Source: Cadophora sp. MPI-SDFR-AT-0126
Taxonomy: Eukaryota > Ascomycota > Leotiomycetes > Helotiales > Ploettnerulaceae
Direction of reading: 5' to 3'
NCBI GenBank assembly: GCA_020747065.1
Contig: JAGMVK010000013.1
Location: forward strand, 806,001 to 870,000
DNA length: 64,000 nt
Part shown: positions 62,063 through 64,000 of the stretch, piece after piece
Numbering within the stretch: the stretch's first letter is position 1
Layout: each line of letters begins with the position of its first letter
Made by a program: the position numbers and the translations under genes
Notes under the pieces: generated by a model
What the model was told of the DNA's origin: nothing
The model's input: only the letters and a program-made list of their open reading frames with translations
Database searches by the model: none

Positions 62063-63022
62063 TGTTTATTGCTCGCTCTGAATATGGTAAGTGAACGAGA
62101 GCTCCTAAATGGATACATTGGACACCAGCTAATGTTGTACAGATCGGGGTATCAAGTACGTTTAATGCTCTCTCCTGCAAATATGTTCATACAGCCAGAA
62201 ATCAAATAGCACCTAACACAACCTAGCACCTTCTCCCCCGAAGGACGCCTCTTCCAAGTCGAATACTCCCTCGAAGCAATCAAGTTAGGATCAACCGCAA
62301 TCGGTGTAGCCACTGGCGGCGGAGTCGTCCTTGGTGTCGAGAAGCGCGTCACCTCAACTCTACTCGAGACCTCCTCCGTCGAAAAGATCGTTGAAATCGA
62401 CCGCCACATCGGATGCGCCATGTCTGGGCTCCAAGCCGACGCACGCAGTATGGTCGAGCACGCCCGAGTCGAGTCGCAGAACCACGCCTTCCATTACAAC
62501 GAGCCGCTACGAGTCGAGAGCTGCACGCAGGCTATCTGTGACCTGGCGTTGCGTTTTGGTGAAGGTGCTGATGGTGAGGAGAGTATCATGAGTAGGCCGT
62601 TTGGTGTTGCGCTGTTGATTGCTGGATATGATGAGGATGGTCCTCAACTGTACCATGCGGAGCCAAGTGGAACGTTCTACAGATATGATGCGAAAGCTAT
62701 TGGTTCGGGATCGGAGGGTGCGCAGGCTGAGTTGCAAAATGAGTTCCATAAGGTATGATGCACATTCGGATTGCCTACTACATTTCAGTCAAATATGTCT
62801 GAGATAGGGTGTAATCACCAGTGGAACACAGCTAACAAAGTACCTTAGTCCCTTACAATCGAGGAGGCCGAGACACTGGTTTTGAAGACACTGAAGCAGG
62901 TTATGGAGGAAAAGCTCGATTCGAAGAACGTGCAACTGGCGAGCGTTACCAAGGAGAAGGGTTTCCGGATCTATACAGACGAGGAGATGGCCGCAGTCGT
63001 AGAGAGATTACCAGCAAATTGA
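62063..63022 (+). CDS. PUP2: 20S proteasome subunit alpha type-5
   Basis: A structural alpha-ring subunit of the 20S proteasome. Four exons (62063-62087, 62143-62155, 62227-62752, 62849-63022) give 245 aa, close to the family's usual length. The second exon is only 13 bases and encodes part of DRGIN. Alpha-subunit signature: [19 protein letters not shown], then [20 protein letters not shown]. Further family marks are [36 protein letters not shown] and [19 protein letters not shown]. The first 11 residues [11 protein letters not shown] match other alpha-5 subunits, which supports the two tiny exons. The 3' end converges on the partial gene at the right edge. Confidence 0.97.
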
Positions 63023-63440
63023 GGTCACTGAGGCCACGCTGGGAGGAGGGTGAACGATTGCAAAGTCAAGATCGAAGATATGACATGCATGTTAGAGCCA
63101 CGGAGTTATGAGGCTATTAAAATGAAATCAAGGTCATTAGACGTAAAGCCAGAGCTTCCAAACTCTTTCGAGGCATTCAGCAACACAGCAGGGGAAGAGA
63201 GTATGCCACTCAAGAATCTCTTGAAAGGATGTACAGATTTCATGCCCATCCATATATCAAAAACATCCCACAAATCCTCCAGCTAAATGCAGCACATCTA
63301 AACCGCCCTAATCTACCCGTACCCAAAATTTGCCCATTTTCACCCACCATTCATAACAATGTGCTTTTACACCATACCATAACCGAACAAACACCACAAA
63401 ATCTTCCCATCCTCCCACCATACGAAATGCCATCCCCCAA
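63023..63440. other. Convergent intergenic region, PUP2 / right-edge gene
   Basis: 418 bases, C/A-rich toward the right. Open frames on the plus strand run into the antisense of the right-edge gene and are not called. Confidence 0.45.
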
Positions 63441-64000
63441 TTACTTCCTCCCACTCCCCAAATCTATCCCCTCAAAATCCTCCTCAAGCCCCAGCACCCC
63501 GAGAGCATACTGCACCCTATCATCCTTCTCAATAACCATCCTGCGCTCCTCACTCGTCTTTCCCTCCACGGCCCGATCAAACCGTCGGGCACTCGCCCAA
63601 ATGTCCGGCACGATGCGCTGGTCTTTAGTTCGGACGTAGACGGGTCCTTTGCCTAGCTCGCCCATCTTGATCCAGGAGGTCTCGCAGCCGGTGGCGACGG
63701 CCAGAGCGGTTTGCCAGCCCGTGAGGCGGGCGATGTCACGCAGGCGGAGGATCGTCCAGGAGCGTTGGGAGGCGTCTTGGAGCTGGTGCGGGTTCAGTGA
63801 GATATCATATGGTGAGTGAGAGAATGGTAATGAAGTCTTGATGATGATTGGAAATAAGTGTGTATTGGGATATTGGGTGGGTGTGGGAGGAGGACGAGCA
63901 AGCAAAAGAAGAAGAAAAGGGGGAACATACCTGCACAGCCGAAACAAACATACAGGTCGTCGACTCAATCAGTGCCGCTCCCACGCCAGGGTTGACTTCT
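63441..64000 (-). CDS. 3' end of an unidentified gene, cut by the window edge
   Basis: The last two coding exons are visible: 64000-63931 (5' end outside the window) and 63782-63441, joined in phase 0 across a 148-base intron. Together they give 136 residues of C-terminus. The visible part is helical and amphipathic (RSWTILRLRDIARLTGWQTA, CETSWIKMGELGKGPVYV) and ends in a charged tail. I do not recognise the family; a regulatory-protein C-terminus is possible, but nothing in it proves that. Confidence 0.7.

Noticed and set aside
63229..63639. 136-codon plus-strand frame after PUP2
   Set aside because: Low-complexity Pro/Ser/His, antisense to the supported exon of the right-edge gene.

Overview
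The window is nuclear DNA of a filamentous ascomycete. Genes are split by many short introns (about 46-60 bases, GT...AG, with CTAAC/CTGAC-like branch points), 5' leaders are pyrimidine-rich, and the proteins are typical of Pezizomycotina. The best guess is a Leotiomycete (Helotiales), but this rests on overall protein character and not on a search. All gene models were spliced by hand from reading frame, splice signals and family knowledge. No rRNA, tRNA, CRISPR array or recognisable transposon was seen.

Layout. 1451-3561 (-): uncharacterised protein, followed by a 5.6 kb gene-poor gap. 9189-11111 (+): Mug6-like PH-domain protein with a long charged tail. 12764-14007 (-): thioredoxin reductase, divergent from 14584-18260 (+), a HIRAN-SNF2-RING helicase. 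19445-20391 (-): uncharacterised protein, divergent from RRP8 at 21055-22737 (+). 23133-24522 (-): DDI1. 25943-26992 (+): polyamine acetyltransferase, convergent with URA5 at 27263-27973 (-), which is divergent from NOG1 at 28470-30526 (+). 30.5-37.2 kb is gene-poor and holds a many-exon TAM/LaeA-type methyltransferase (33646-35047, +) and a doubtful small gene (35435-35839, -). 37222-39524 (-): TMEM184/DUF300 membrane protein, divergent from the giant CSF1 lipid-transfer gene at 39983-49884 (+). 51157-53955 (+): eEF2. 54421-55983 (-): MDR oxidoreductase. 56772-58125 (-): epoxide hydrolase. 58776-61657 (-): gamma-tubulin complex component 2, divergent from proteasome alpha-5 at 62063-63022 (+). 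63441-64000 (-): 3' end of an unidentified gene.

Most genes are housekeeping: translation (eEF2), ribosome assembly (RRP8, NOG1), proteolysis (DDI1, PUP2), pyrimidine synthesis (URA5), redox (thioredoxin reductase), microtubule nucleation (GCP2), DNA-damage tolerance (SNF2-RING) and lipid transport (CSF1). They do not form an operon or an obvious metabolic cluster. The accessory-looking parts are the methyltransferase island and the oxidoreductase/epoxide hydrolase pair.

I found no clear new multi-gene system. The observations most worth checking concern expression: a stop-free, ATG-less, mitochondrial-presequence-like extension in front of the thioredoxin reductase ATG; a DDI1 start codon split by an intron, so that unspliced RNA reads ATG-TAA; a probable GC-AG intron and tiny exons; and the methyltransferase gene, which is invisible as a long reading frame.
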